DNA of 9,762 nucleotides. Source: Pseudomonadota bacterium (GTDB lineage: Bacteria > Pseudomonadota > Alphaproteobacteria > Acetobacterales > Acetobacteraceae). The position numbers and the translations under genes are program-made. The notes below the pieces were generated by a model, which saw only the letters and a list, made by a program, of their open reading frames with translations, was not told where the DNA came from and ran no database searches. Below, in pieces: positions 1 to 6,014 of the stretch. Numbering within the stretch: the stretch's first letter is position 1; the number at the start of each line of letters is the position of its first letter. The DNA is taken from assembly GCA_021845555.1 (NCBI GenBank), contig JAJZVS010000121.1:1-9762 (forward strand), in the 5' to 3' direction.

Positions 1-82
1 CCGTAAGGAGGAGCTGCGGCCGGAGCTCTGGGCCGCGACCGCCCCCGAACCGCGCGAGGCGGCGTTCGGCACGCCGCTCTGA
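1..82 (+). CDS. 3' end of an unidentified gene (partial)
   Basis: The frame starting at base 2 stays open for 26 codons and stops at TGA 80-82. Its third codon positions are almost all G or C, as in the real genes of this window, so I take it as the tail of a plus-strand gene that begins outside the window. The visible C-terminus is charged at first (RKEELRPEL) and ends in GTPL. No domain can be recognised in so short a stretch. It converges with mtnA, leaving only 14 bases between the two stop codons, and no terminator hairpin is visible there. Confidence 0.5.
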   Translation, partial: RKEELRPELWAATAPEPREAAFGTPL

Positions 83-96
83 GGCGGCGGCGCGTC

Positions 97-1191
97 CTAC
101 AAGCGTTCCGGGAACAGCGCCCGCAGTCCCGCCTCGGTCGCCGCGCAGCAGCCGCGCTCGGTGATCAGGCCGCTGACCAGCCGCGCCGGCGTCACGTCGA
201 AGGCCGGGTTGGCCGCCGTGCTGCCTTCCGGGATCACCCGCACCGTCCGCACCGTGCCGTCGGCCGCGCGGCCGGTGATTTCCGCCACCTCGGAGGCCGC
301 GCGATTCTCGATCGGGATGTCCGCCACCCCGTCGGCGATGGTCCAGTCGATCGTGCTGGACGGCACCGCCACGAAGAATGGAACGCCGGTGTCCTTGGCC
401 GCCAGCGCCTTGAGATAGGTGCCGATCTTGTTCGCCACGTCGCCGGCGCGCGTCACCCGGTCGGCGCCGACGATCGCGAGGTCCACCTGGCCGTGCTGCA
501 TCAGGTGCCCGCCGGCGTTGTCGGCGATCACCGTATGCGCGATGCCCGCCTTGCCCAGTTCATAGGCGGTGAGCGAGGCCCCCTGGTTGCGCGGGCGCGT
601 CTCATCGACCCAGACATGCAGCGGAATCCCGGTGGCCTGCGCGACATAGATCGGCGCCGTGGCGGTGCCCCAATCGACGGTGGCCAGCCAGCCGGCGTTG
701 CAATGCGTCAGCACGTTGACCGCCCGCCCGGGTGCGGCGCGCGCCGCCCGCGCGATCAGATCGAGCCCGTGCCGGCCGATCGCCTGGTTCTGCGCCACGT
801 CCTCATCGGCGATCCGCGCGGCTTCCCGATAAGCTGCGGCCACCCGCGCGGCCGGCGCCACCGGGCGCAGCCGCGCCGCCATCCGATCGAGCGCCCAACG
901 CAGATTCACCGCCGTCGGCCGCGTCGCGGCCAGCAGCGTCGCGGTCGCCTCCAGCGCCGCGTCGGACGGGTCCGCGCGCAGGCCGAGGCACAGCCCATAG
1001 GCGGCGGTCGCCCCGATCAGCGGCGCCCCGCGCACCAGCATGGCGCGGATCGCGTGCGCCGCCTGCGCCGCGTCGGTCAGGCGCACGATCTCCAGCGCCC
1101 AGGGGAGCCTGGTCTGGTCGATGATGCGCACCGACCAGCCGTCGTCGGGGTCCACCCAGATGGTGCGATAGGCGCGTCCGTCGATCTGCAT
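97..1191 (-). CDS. mtnA: S-methyl-5-thioribose-1-phosphate isomerase
   Basis: MtnA converts the aldose 5-methylthioribose-1-phosphate to the ketose 5-methylthioribulose-1-phosphate, a step of cytoplasmic methionine salvage. The 364-residue product has the normal family length and the eIF2B-like isomerase fold signatures: RGAPLIG near residue 54, NLRWALDRM near 96, THCNAGWLAT near 162, DETRPRNQGA near 196, GADRV near 242 and NKIGTY near 254. Cys164 and Asp244 fit the catalytic Cys/Asp pair known for the family. I start at ATG 1189-1191 (MQIDGRAYR) because GGAGG lies 6 bases upstream; the open frame runs on to 1254, but those 21 residues are low-complexity and lack a ribosome site. It lies 75 bases behind the DUF6614-like gene on the same strand and probably shares its transcript. 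The next salvage genes (mtnP, mtnB and others) are not in this window. Confidence 0.96.
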   Translation of the reverse strand: MQIDGRAYRTIWVDPDDGWSVRIIDQTRLPWALEIVRLTDAAQAAHAIRAMLVRGAPLIGATAAYGLCLGLRADPSDAALEATATLLAATRPTAVNLRWALDRMAARLRPVAPAARVAAAYREAARIADEDVAQNQAIGRHGLDLIARAARAAPGRAVNVLTHCNAGWLATVDWGTATAPIYVAQATGIPLHVWVDETRPRNQGASLTAYELGKAGIAHTVIADNAGGHLMQHGQVDLAIVGADRVTRAGDVANKIGTYLKALAAKDTGVPFFVAVPSSTIDWTIADGVADIPIENRAASEVAEITGRAADGTVRTVRVIPEGSTAANPAFDVTPARLVSGLITERGCCAATEAGLRALFPERL

Positions 1192-1197
1192 GCCTTG

Positions 1198-1202
1198 CCT
1201 CC
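1198..1202 (-). promoter_or_regulatory. Ribosome binding site that sets the mtnA start
   Basis: The minus strand reads GGAGG here, six bases before ATG 1191. The upstream in-frame ATG at 1254 has no comparable site, so this decides the start. Confidence 0.75.
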
Positions 1203-1266
1203 GGGGGCGCGGATAGGCCGCCGGCCGGCGTGCGGCAAGCGCGGCCTGCGCCAACCGCCTACCCGA

Positions 1267-1617
1267 TCAGAACCGTTCCTCGCCGTGCCGGCGCATCGGA
1301 TCGGGGAAATCCCGCGTCAGGCCGAAGCGGGCGTTTTGCACCAGCGAATTGACGCCGAAATGGAACCCCTCGGTCGGTTCGCTCCGTGCCGCCGCCAGCG
1401 CGAAGGCGGCGTCGAGCTGGGCGAGGCCGGTCACCTCGATCATCAAATGGAACTCCCCGAGCTCCGGCGGGGCGAGGCCGAGCTTGCGCCGGGTGAGCCG
1501 CCAGCCGGCGATCCGCCCCTCAGTGCGCAGATGGTCGAGATAGACGGCCACCCGGGCGGCGAAATCGAGGTCGGCCACCCCCGGCTTCAGGTCGCACCAG
1601 ACATGGTAGATATCCAT
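1267..1617 (-). CDS. Small conserved protein, DUF6614-like
   Basis: This is a complete 116-residue protein beginning MDIYHVWCDLKPG. From memory, its conserved blocks (YHVWCDLKPG at the N-terminus, GWRLTRRKLGL in the first half, EFHLMIEV in the middle, HFGVNSLVQNARF and RDFPDP toward the end) match an uncharacterised alphaproteobacterial family that I believe is filed as DUF6614. The alternating strand and helix pattern suggests a small ferredoxin-like alpha/beta fold, possibly dimeric, but that is inference. There is no signal peptide or membrane segment, so it should be cytoplasmic. Start ATG 1615-1617 follows a G-rich ribosome-binding stretch. It lies between a secreted-protein gene and mtnA, all on the minus strand; no function is known to me. 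Confidence 0.85.
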   Translation of the reverse strand: MDIYHVWCDLKPGVADLDFAARVAVYLDHLRTEGRIAGWRLTRRKLGLAPPELGEFHLMIEVTGLAQLDAAFALAAARSEPTEGFHFGVNSLVQNARFGLTRDFPDPMRRHGEERF

Positions 1618-1622
1618 CGGCG

Positions 1623-1665
1623 CCCCCCTGCCAGGCGCCCCCTGGCCGCGCCCCCTGCCGCCCCC
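1623..1665 (-). repeat. Four G-runs in the leader of the DUF6614-like gene
   Basis: On the minus strand four runs of five or six G occur at 1661-1665, 1651-1655, 1638-1642 and 1623-1628, separated by 5, 8 and 9 bases. Each run is part of a degenerate CAGGGGGCG-like unit. The last run ends about five bases before the start codon and seems to double as the ribosome binding site. The spacing could allow a G-quadruplex in the RNA. Confidence 0.5.
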
Positions 1666-1681
1666 TGGCCGGAACCGGCCG

Positions 1682-2206
1682 TCAGCGGCGGCTGCGGCGG
1701 GCGAGCTGTTGGCGCACGTGGCGGGGTTCGGCGGCGGAGCAGCTCAGCACGTCGGCGGGCAGCACGTCCTTACCGGCGGCATAGAGCGGCAGCTGGTTCG
1801 TGCTCCGCAGCGCCTGCACTTCCTGGAACAGCGCCTGGCTGCGCGGGCAGAAATCGGTGCCCTGGCGGATCCCTGCGTCGGACTGGGCATTGGCGAGCGC
1901 TGTCACGAAGGAGTCGTGGCGCTGCTGGCCGGCGCGGCCATAGGCGCGACGGAAATAGGCCGCCAGATCCTGTTCGGTGCGGAGCAGATATGGCTGATAG
2001 CGCTGCATGAACGCGTTGTAGCCGGCATTTTCGTGGCAGGTGGTGGCAACCACCATCAGCTCGCTTTGCAGCGCCGCCACGTCCAGCACCGCCCGCGACG
2101 GGCAGGGGACCGCGGCGCGGGCGGCCAGCACCGGGCCCAGGAACAGAGCGAGGCAGCAGGCGAGCGGGCGCAACGACAGGCGTCGGCTTCTGGCGGCAAA
2201 TTCCAC
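1682..2206 (-). CDS. Secreted protein of unknown function
   Basis: The product is 174 residues with a clear signal peptide: basic start (RSRRLSLR), hydrophobic stretch LACCLALFLGPVLA, and a likely cleavage after ARA near residue 31. The mature part is mostly helical and has conserved-looking blocks: a CHENAGYNAFMQRYQ stretch, YFRRAYGR, a DSFVTALANAQSDAG stretch, DFCPRSQALF and YAAGKDVLP. Cysteines in the CHEN, DFCP and VLSC blocks (plus CPSR just after the signal) could form disulfides. I recall similar uncharacterised periplasmic proteins in Acetobacteraceae but know no function. I choose GTG 2204-2206 because GGAG lies seven bases upstream; the frame continues to 2329, but the added residues would bury the signal peptide. 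It diverges from rpmH and leads the minus-strand run. Confidence 0.75.
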   Translation of the reverse strand: MEFAARSRRLSLRPLACCLALFLGPVLAARAAVPCPSRAVLDVAALQSELMVVATTCHENAGYNAFMQRYQPYLLRTEQDLAAYFRRAYGRAGQQRHDSFVTALANAQSDAGIRQGTDFCPRSQALFQEVQALRSTNQLPLYAAGKDVLPADVLSCSAAEPRHVRQQLARRSRR

Positions 2207-2213
2207 GATAACT

Positions 2214-2217
2214 CTCC
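2214..2217 (-). promoter_or_regulatory. Ribosome binding site supporting a GTG start
   Basis: The minus strand reads GGAG seven bases before GTG 2206. It favours GTG over the in-frame ATG at 2242, which has no clear site. Confidence 0.6.
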
Positions 2218-2371
2218 CCGGAAAGGCGCTGGATGCCTGCATGCCGCGATCCGGGCCGGCCGGCAAGCCGGGCGCGCGACTTTGGCGCGATGTTGATCGG
2301 CCCCTGGATCCTCCCCCGGATCGCGCCAACCCCGATTTCCGCGTCCGCCGCGGCCGCGGCGCGACCGGACG

Positions 2372-2400
2372 TTGACCGCCGCGCGCCGCCCGCCTATAGA
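2372..2400 (+). promoter_or_regulatory. Sigma-70-type promoter of the rpmH operon
   Basis: TTGACC (2372-2377) and TATAGA (2395-2400) are separated by exactly 17 bases, which is close to the consensus. Transcription would begin near 2407, giving an untranslated leader of about 84 bases before rpmH. It is the best promoter match in the window and fits a highly expressed ribosomal protein operon. No clear counterpart for the divergent minus-strand gene was found between 2207 and 2371. Confidence 0.7.
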
Positions 2401-2418
2401 CCGCCGCCTATCACGGCC

Positions 2419-2464
2419 CCGCGCCGGGCGGCGCGGCTGCGGCCGGCCTGCGTATTGGCGCAGG
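2419..2464 (+). other. Two stem-loops in the rpmH 5' leader
   Basis: A 7-bp perfect stem (CCGCGCC 2419-2425 with GGCGCGG 2430-2436, loop GGGC) is followed by a 6-bp stem (CCTGCG 2447-2452 with CGCAGG 2459-2464, loop TATTGG). No T tract follows either one, so they are not terminators. They could be a processing or stability element, or chance in GC-rich DNA. Confidence 0.35.
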
Positions 2465-2490
2465 GCACCCTATTTCGTCGGAGACTGGTC

Positions 2491-2625
2491 GTGAAGCGCA
2501 CCTATCAACCCTCCAGGCTGGTCCGTAAGCGCCGCCATGGCTTTCGCAGCCGCATGGCGACCGTGGGCGGGCGCAAGGTGCTGGCCAACCGCCGCGCCAA
2601 GGGCCGCAAGCGCCTGTCGGCCTGA
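2491..2625 (+). CDS. rpmH: 50S ribosomal protein L34
   Basis: The 44-residue, very basic protein (MKRTYQPSRLVRKRRHGF at the start, KGRKRLSA at the end) is the complete bacterial L34, a small protein of the large ribosomal subunit that contacts 23S rRNA. The length equals the alphaproteobacterial norm. The start is GTG 2491-2493, not ATG, with GGAG seven bases upstream at 2480-2483; the open frame extends further left, but the family always begins MKRT. It is first in the operon and is followed by rnpA, an arrangement conserved across bacteria that links ribosome and RNase P synthesis. After its stop a GC-rich stem-loop (2631-2650) may modulate read-through into rnpA. Confidence 0.97.
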   Translation: MKRTYQPSRLVRKRRHGFRSRMATVGGRKVLANRRAKGRKRLSA

Positions 2626-2672
2626 GCGGAGCGGCCGGCGCGCGGCCCGCTTGCCGCATGAGCGGCCTCTCT

Positions 2673-2747
2673 GGCCCGGCCCCGGTCCGGCCTGCCCCAG
2701 TCGGGCCTGCCCCAGTCCGGCCTGCCCCGGTTCGGCCTGTCCCGTTT
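2673..2747 (+). repeat. 15-bp tandem repeat between rpmH and rnpA
   Basis: Four units of a 15-bp sequence of the type CGGCCTGCCCCAGTC lie at 2688-2702, 2703-2717, 2718-2732 and 2733-2747, and a weaker fifth unit (about 11 of 15 bases) lies at 2673-2687. The period is a multiple of three and stays open in the rnpA frame, where it would encode RPAPV-type pentapeptides. It lies upstream of the preferred rnpA start, so it is probably an expanded untranslated spacer. Confidence 0.8.
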
Positions 2748-2771
2748 CCGCCGTTGCATGAGGTGCGTCCC

Positions 2772-3182
2772 ATGAGCGGCACGTCCCAGCCCCGCGCGGT
2801 CCCACCCGCCCCGGCACGGCTGAAGCGCCGGGCCGAGTTCCTGCGCGCCGCGGCCAAGGGGCGCAAGGCGCCGGTCCCCGGTCTCGTGCTGCAAGCCCTC
2901 GCACGCGGCGACGCCGGCCCGCCGCGGGTCGGCTTCACCGTGACCAAGAAGGTCGGCAACGCCGTGATCCGCAACCGCACCCGCCGCCGTCTCAAGGAAG
3001 CGGCCCGGATCGTGCTCGCGGGCCAGGACCTGCGCGGCACCGACCTGGTGCTGATCGGGCGGGACGCGACCCGCTCCCGCCGCTTCATCGCGTTGCAGGA
3101 AGACCTGCGCCGCGCGCTGGCCCGCTGCGGGCTGGAACTCGCCGCGCCCCGCGCCGTGCCCACCACGGGGAAGGCGGCATGA
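2772..3182 (+). CDS. rnpA: Ribonuclease P protein component
   Basis: RnpA is the protein cofactor of RNase P; it binds the catalytic RNA and helps it trim the 5' ends of precursor tRNAs. The 136-residue product has the family layout: LKRRAEFLRA near residue 17, VGFTVTKKVGNAV at 53-65, and the basic RNR signature RNRTRRRLKEA at 67-77. ATG 2772-2774 is chosen because GAGGTG lies six bases before it. An in-frame ATG at 2658 would add 38 residues made mostly of RPAPV repeats and has no ribosome site. The stop overlaps the yidD start (ATGA), so the two are translationally coupled. Confidence 0.95.
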   Translation: MSGTSQPRAVPPAPARLKRRAEFLRAAAKGRKAPVPGLVLQALARGDAGPPRVGFTVTKKVGNAVIRNRTRRRLKEAARIVLAGQDLRGTDLVLIGRDATRSRRFIALQEDLRRALARCGLELAAPRAVPTTGKAA

Positions 3183-3535
3183 CGGACGCCCCCGCCCGGC
3201 CGACAACGCGCCCGATGCCGAGCCCGGCCGCCTGGCTCGGCATCGGCGCGGTGCGCGTCTATCAATGGACGCTGCGCCCGGTGATCGGCGCCAATTGCCG
3301 CTTCTCCCCCAGTTGCAGCGAATACGCCGTGGAGGCACTGCGCACCCACGGCGCGCTGCGCGGCGCCGGCCTCGCCGGCTGGCGCATCCTGCGCTGCAAT
3401 CCCTGGAACGAAGGCGGGTACGATCCGGTCCCCGCCTGCCACTGCCATACGACCGACGGGGCGGCGCCGCCCCTCCCCCGCGACGCGCGGGCGGACCGGG
3501 ACGCGCCGACCGACCACTGCCAAGCGGGGCCTTGA
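3179..3535 (+). CDS. yidD: Membrane protein insertion efficiency factor YidD
   Basis: YidD is a small inner-membrane-associated protein that helps YidC-dependent insertion of membrane proteins; its exact action is unsettled. The core is clear: VYQWTLRPVIG (residues 27-37), CRFSPSCSEYA (40-50) with the paired cysteines 40 and 46, EALRTHGALRG (52-62) and LRCNPWNEGGYDPVP (71-85). The N-terminal helix around residues 17-37 is the likely amphipathic membrane segment. The last 30 or so residues beyond the core are extended, with a CHCH stretch and charged low-complexity sequence. Its start overlaps the rnpA stop by four bases and its stop overlaps the yidC start by one base (TGATG), which indicates coupled translation. 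Confidence 0.95.
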   Translation: MTDAPARPTTRPMPSPAAWLGIGAVRVYQWTLRPVIGANCRFSPSCSEYAVEALRTHGALRGAGLAGWRILRCNPWNEGGYDPVPACHCHTTDGAAPPLPRDARADRDAPTDHCQAGP

Positions 3536-5268
3536 TGGACCAGAAGCGGATGTTCGTGGCGATCCTGATCTCGCTCGGGATTCTGCTCGGATACCAGATG
3601 ATCGCCACCCGGTACCTGCCGCATCCGCCGGTGCCGGCCAAACCGGCGACCGAGCAGACCACGGCCGGCACGGTGGGGGCGGGCACGGCCCCGGCAAGCG
3701 CCGTCGCGACGCCGGCGGTGCCGCGCGTGGTGCCGCGCATCGCCATCGCCGCCCCCGCGATCCGCGGTTCGATCAGCCTGCTCGGCGCCCGCATCGACGA
3801 TGTGGTGCTGACCAAATACCGCAAGACCGAGGCGCCGAATTCCCCGGATGTGCGCCTGTTCGCCCCGCTCGGCACCAAACATCCTTACTACGCCCAGTAC
3901 GGCTGGTCCGCCGCGCCCGGGGAGACCGTGAAACTGCCCGGCGCGGACACGGTCTGGACCGCCTCGGCGCAGGAACTCACGCCCGAACACCCGGTCACCC
4001 TGTCGTGGGACAACGGCGCCGGCCTGACCTTCCATATCGTGCTGTCGATCGACGACAACTACATGTTCGCCGTCAGCCAGCAGGTGACCAACGCCTCCGC
4101 CGCCCCGGTCAAGCTGTTCCCCTGGGTGCGGGTACGGCGCGACTACACGCCGCCGCCGTCGGGTTACTACATCCTGTTCGAGGGCCTCACCGGCGTCGCG
4201 CACGACCGCCTGCAGGAGATGCTCTATGCGAAGGCGAAGTCGGACGCGAAGGGCAAGCCGGGCAACATCGCCTATCAGACCACGTCGAAGGGCGGCTGGG
4301 CCGGCTTCGCCGACAAATACTGGCTGGCCGCGGCGATCCCGGACCAGTCGGTGCCCACCACGCTGAGCTACCGCGCCATCCCCGGCGGCGACGGGCATTT
4401 CCAGGTGGACTACGTCCTCGCCGCGCCCGAAACCATCGCCCCCGGCGCCGCGGCGTCGCTGCCGAGCCATCTGTTCGCCGGCGCCAAGGTGGTGACCCTG
4501 CTCGATCGCTATGCGAGCCAGTACCACATCCCGCAGTTCGACAAGGCGGTGGATTTCGGCTGGTTCTACTTCCTGACCAAGCCGATCTTCTACGCGCTCG
4601 ACTTCCTGAACGGGCTGCTCGGCAATTTCGGCCTGGCGATCATGGCCTTCACGGTCTGCGTCAAGCTGCTGTTCTTCCCGCTGGCCAACTACTCCTACCG
4701 CTCGATGAGCAAGATGCGGCTGCTGGCGCCGAAGGTCTCGGCGATGCGAGAGCGCTACAAGGACGATCCGCAGAAGCAGCAGCAGGAGATGATGGCGCTC
4801 TACAAGGCGGAGAAGGTCAACCCGGCGTCGGGCTGCCTGCCGATGCTGGTGCAGATCCCGGTGTTCTTCTCGCTCTATAAGGACATCTTCGTCACCATCG
4901 AGATGCGCCAAGCGCCGTTCTTCGGCTGGATCCACAATCTTTCGGCGGTGGACCCCACCAACCTGTTCACCCTGTTCGGGCTGATCCCGTGGGATCCCAC
5001 CGCGTTCTCGCCCTTCCTGCACCTCGGCGCGCTGCCGATCCTGATGGGCCTGACGATGTGGGGCCAGCAGAAGCTGAACCCGCCGCCGCCCGATCCGGTG
5101 CAGGCGAAACTGTTCCAGTTCATGCCGGTGATCTTCACCTTCATGCTGGCGCGCTTCCCGGCCGGGCTGGTGCTGTATTGGACCTGGAACAACCTGCTGT
5201 CGATCGCGCAGCAATGGTTCATCATGCGGCGCACCAGGCTGGCCCGGCCCGGCCTCGCGCGCACCTGA
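3535..5268 (+). CDS. yidC: Membrane protein insertase YidC
   Basis: YidC inserts and folds inner-membrane proteins, alone or with the Sec translocon. The 577-residue protein has the long proteobacterial form: a first membrane helix (residues 6-24, starting MDQKRMFVAILISLG), a Pro/Ala-rich linker, a large periplasmic beta domain (about 75-335), and the conserved insertase core from about 343 with further hydrophobic segments near 360-382, 434-452, 475-510 and 525-562. Signatures include NFGLAIMAFTVCVKLLFFPL (364-383), SYRSMSKMR (387-395), GCLPMLVQIPVFFSLYK (433-449) and PAGLVLYWTWNN (542-553). Where E. coli has the groove arginine, this protein has Lys377 in VKLLFFPL, which I recall as usual for alphaproteobacteria. 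Start ATG 3535-3537 overlaps the yidD stop. Confidence 0.97.
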   Translation: MDQKRMFVAILISLGILLGYQMIATRYLPHPPVPAKPATEQTTAGTVGAGTAPASAVATPAVPRVVPRIAIAAPAIRGSISLLGARIDDVVLTKYRKTEAPNSPDVRLFAPLGTKHPYYAQYGWSAAPGETVKLPGADTVWTASAQELTPEHPVTLSWDNGAGLTFHIVLSIDDNYMFAVSQQVTNASAAPVKLFPWVRVRRDYTPPPSGYYILFEGLTGVAHDRLQEMLYAKAKSDAKGKPGNIAYQTTSKGGWAGFADKYWLAAAIPDQSVPTTLSYRAIPGGDGHFQVDYVLAAPETIAPGAAASLPSHLFAGAKVVTLLDRYASQYHIPQFDKAVDFGWFYFLTKPIFYALDFLNGLLGNFGLAIMAFTVCVKLLFFPLANYSYRSMSKMRLLAPKVSAMRERYKDDPQKQQQEMMALYKAEKVNPASGCLPMLVQIPVFFSLYKDIFVTIEMRQAPFFGWIHNLSAVDPTNLFTLFGLIPWDPTAFSPFLHLGALPILMGLTMWGQQKLNPPPPDPVQAKLFQFMPVIFTFMLARFPAGLVLYWTWNNLLSIAQQWFIMRRTRLARPGLART

Positions 5269-5275
5269 TGCGCCG

Positions 5276-5929
5276 ATGACCGGGCCCGCCCCCGCCGGCC
5301 CGGCGCCGGATCTGGAACCCGGCCGGCTGCTGTTCGCCGGAACCTGCACTTTCGTGCACGCGGCGCAGCGGCTGGACCAGCTGCCGCGGCCGGTCCTGCC
5401 GGAGGTCGCCTTCGCCGGACGGTCCAACGTCGGCAAATCCTCCCTCCTCAACGCGCTGACCGGACGACGGGCGCTGGCGCGCGTCTCGATCACGCCGGGG
5501 CGGACGCGCCAGCTCAATTTCTTCGAACTCGGCGGCCGGCTCGCGTTGGTCGATATGCCGGGCTACGGATACGCCAAGGCCGGGAAGGCGCTGCTTGCCG
5601 ACTGGCAGGGGCTGATGTTCGACTACCTGCGCGGCCGGCCGGGGCTGGTCCGCGTGCTGCTGCTGCTCGACGCGCGGATCGAGATCAAAGCCTCCGATCT
5701 CGAAGTGATGGACCTGCTCGATCGCGCCGCGGTGACGTTCCAGATCGTGCTGACCAAGATCGACGCGCTCGGCCCCGCGGCACTGGCGCGCAAGCTGGAG
5801 GAGGTCGGACAGCTCGCCCGCGCCCACCCGGCCGCGCACCCCGAGGTGATGCCCACCAGCAGCGAAACCGGCGCCGGCATCGCCGAACTGCGCGCGGCGC
5901 TGGCCGCGCTGGCACGCTCGGAGACCTGA
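5276..5929 (+). CDS. engB: Ribosome biogenesis GTPase EngB (YsxC/YihA)
   Basis: EngB is a cytoplasmic, usually essential GTPase that acts in late assembly of the 50S subunit. All guanine-nucleotide motifs are present in the 217-residue product: G1 GRSNVGKS (48-55), G2 TPGRT (73-77), G3 DMPG (93-96) followed by YGYAK, G4 TKID (160-163) and G5 TSS (194-196). An N-terminal tail of about 15 Ala/Pro/Gly residues precedes the conserved LLFAGTCTFVHAA stretch. Start ATG 5276-5278 lies seven bases after the yidC stop and has no strong ribosome site, so reinitiation after yidC is likely. It is the last gene of the operon: a terminator hairpin follows 33 bases after its stop. Confidence 0.96.
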   Translation: MTGPAPAGPAPDLEPGRLLFAGTCTFVHAAQRLDQLPRPVLPEVAFAGRSNVGKSSLLNALTGRRALARVSITPGRTRQLNFFELGGRLALVDMPGYGYAKAGKALLADWQGLMFDYLRGRPGLVRVLLLLDARIEIKASDLEVMDLLDRAAVTFQIVLTKIDALGPAALARKLEEVGQLARAHPAAHPEVMPTSSETGAGIAELRAALAALARSET

Positions 5930-5962
5930 CTCCCCGGCGACCCGGCGCCGACGGCCACAGGG

Positions 5963-5992
5963 GCCGAGGCGCGGGACGTCTCGGCAATTTTT
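5963..5992 (+). terminator. Rho-independent terminator of the rpmH-engB operon
   Basis: GCCGAGGCG (5963-5971) pairs with CGTCTCGGC (5977-5985) as a 9-bp stem with one G-U pair and a five-base CGGGA loop; two A and five T (5988-5992) follow. It sits 33 bases after the engB stop and just before the next promoter, so it separates the two transcription units. Confidence 0.85.
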
Positions 5993-5997
5993 CCCGT

Positions 5998-6006
5998 TGG
6001 TATAAC
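5998..6006 (+). promoter_or_regulatory. Extended -10 promoter of the J-domain gene
   Basis: TGGTATAAC gives an extended -10 element (TG, one base, then TATAAC at 6001-6006). No good -35 hexamer lies 15-19 bases upstream, where the terminator stem is found, which suits an extended -10 type. Transcription would start near 6013-6015, at or within two bases of the GTG start codon, implying a leaderless message. Confidence 0.55.
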
Positions 6007-6014
6007 ATCGCCCC

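Noticed and set aside
1192..1266. SAM-type riboswitch before mtnA
   Set aside because: The 75-base gap is too short and shows no matching helices; the gene appears to be read from upstream.
1618..1700. Terminator between the secreted-protein gene and the DUF6614-like gene
   Set aside because: GGCCGG-AA-CCGGCC at 1667-1680 can form a short hairpin but no T tract follows on the minus strand.
493..2010. Long plus-strand open frame opposite mtnA and its neighbours
   Set aside because: It is an antisense shadow in GC-rich DNA: its translation is Arg/Pro/Gly low-complexity, while the minus strand carries recognisable families.
2207..2490. Replication origin near rpmH
   Set aside because: No cluster of DnaA boxes or AT-rich unwinding region is visible, and dnaA is not adjacent.
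2658..2771. Upstream start for rnpA
   Set aside because: It has no ribosome site and adds only repeat-derived residues; GAGGTG supports ATG 2772. The possibility is kept as a finding.
3262..5517. Very long minus-strand open frame (751 codons) opposite yidC
   Set aside because: The product is Arg/His/Gln-rich low-complexity with no recognisable domain, and the plus strand encodes an unmistakable YidC.
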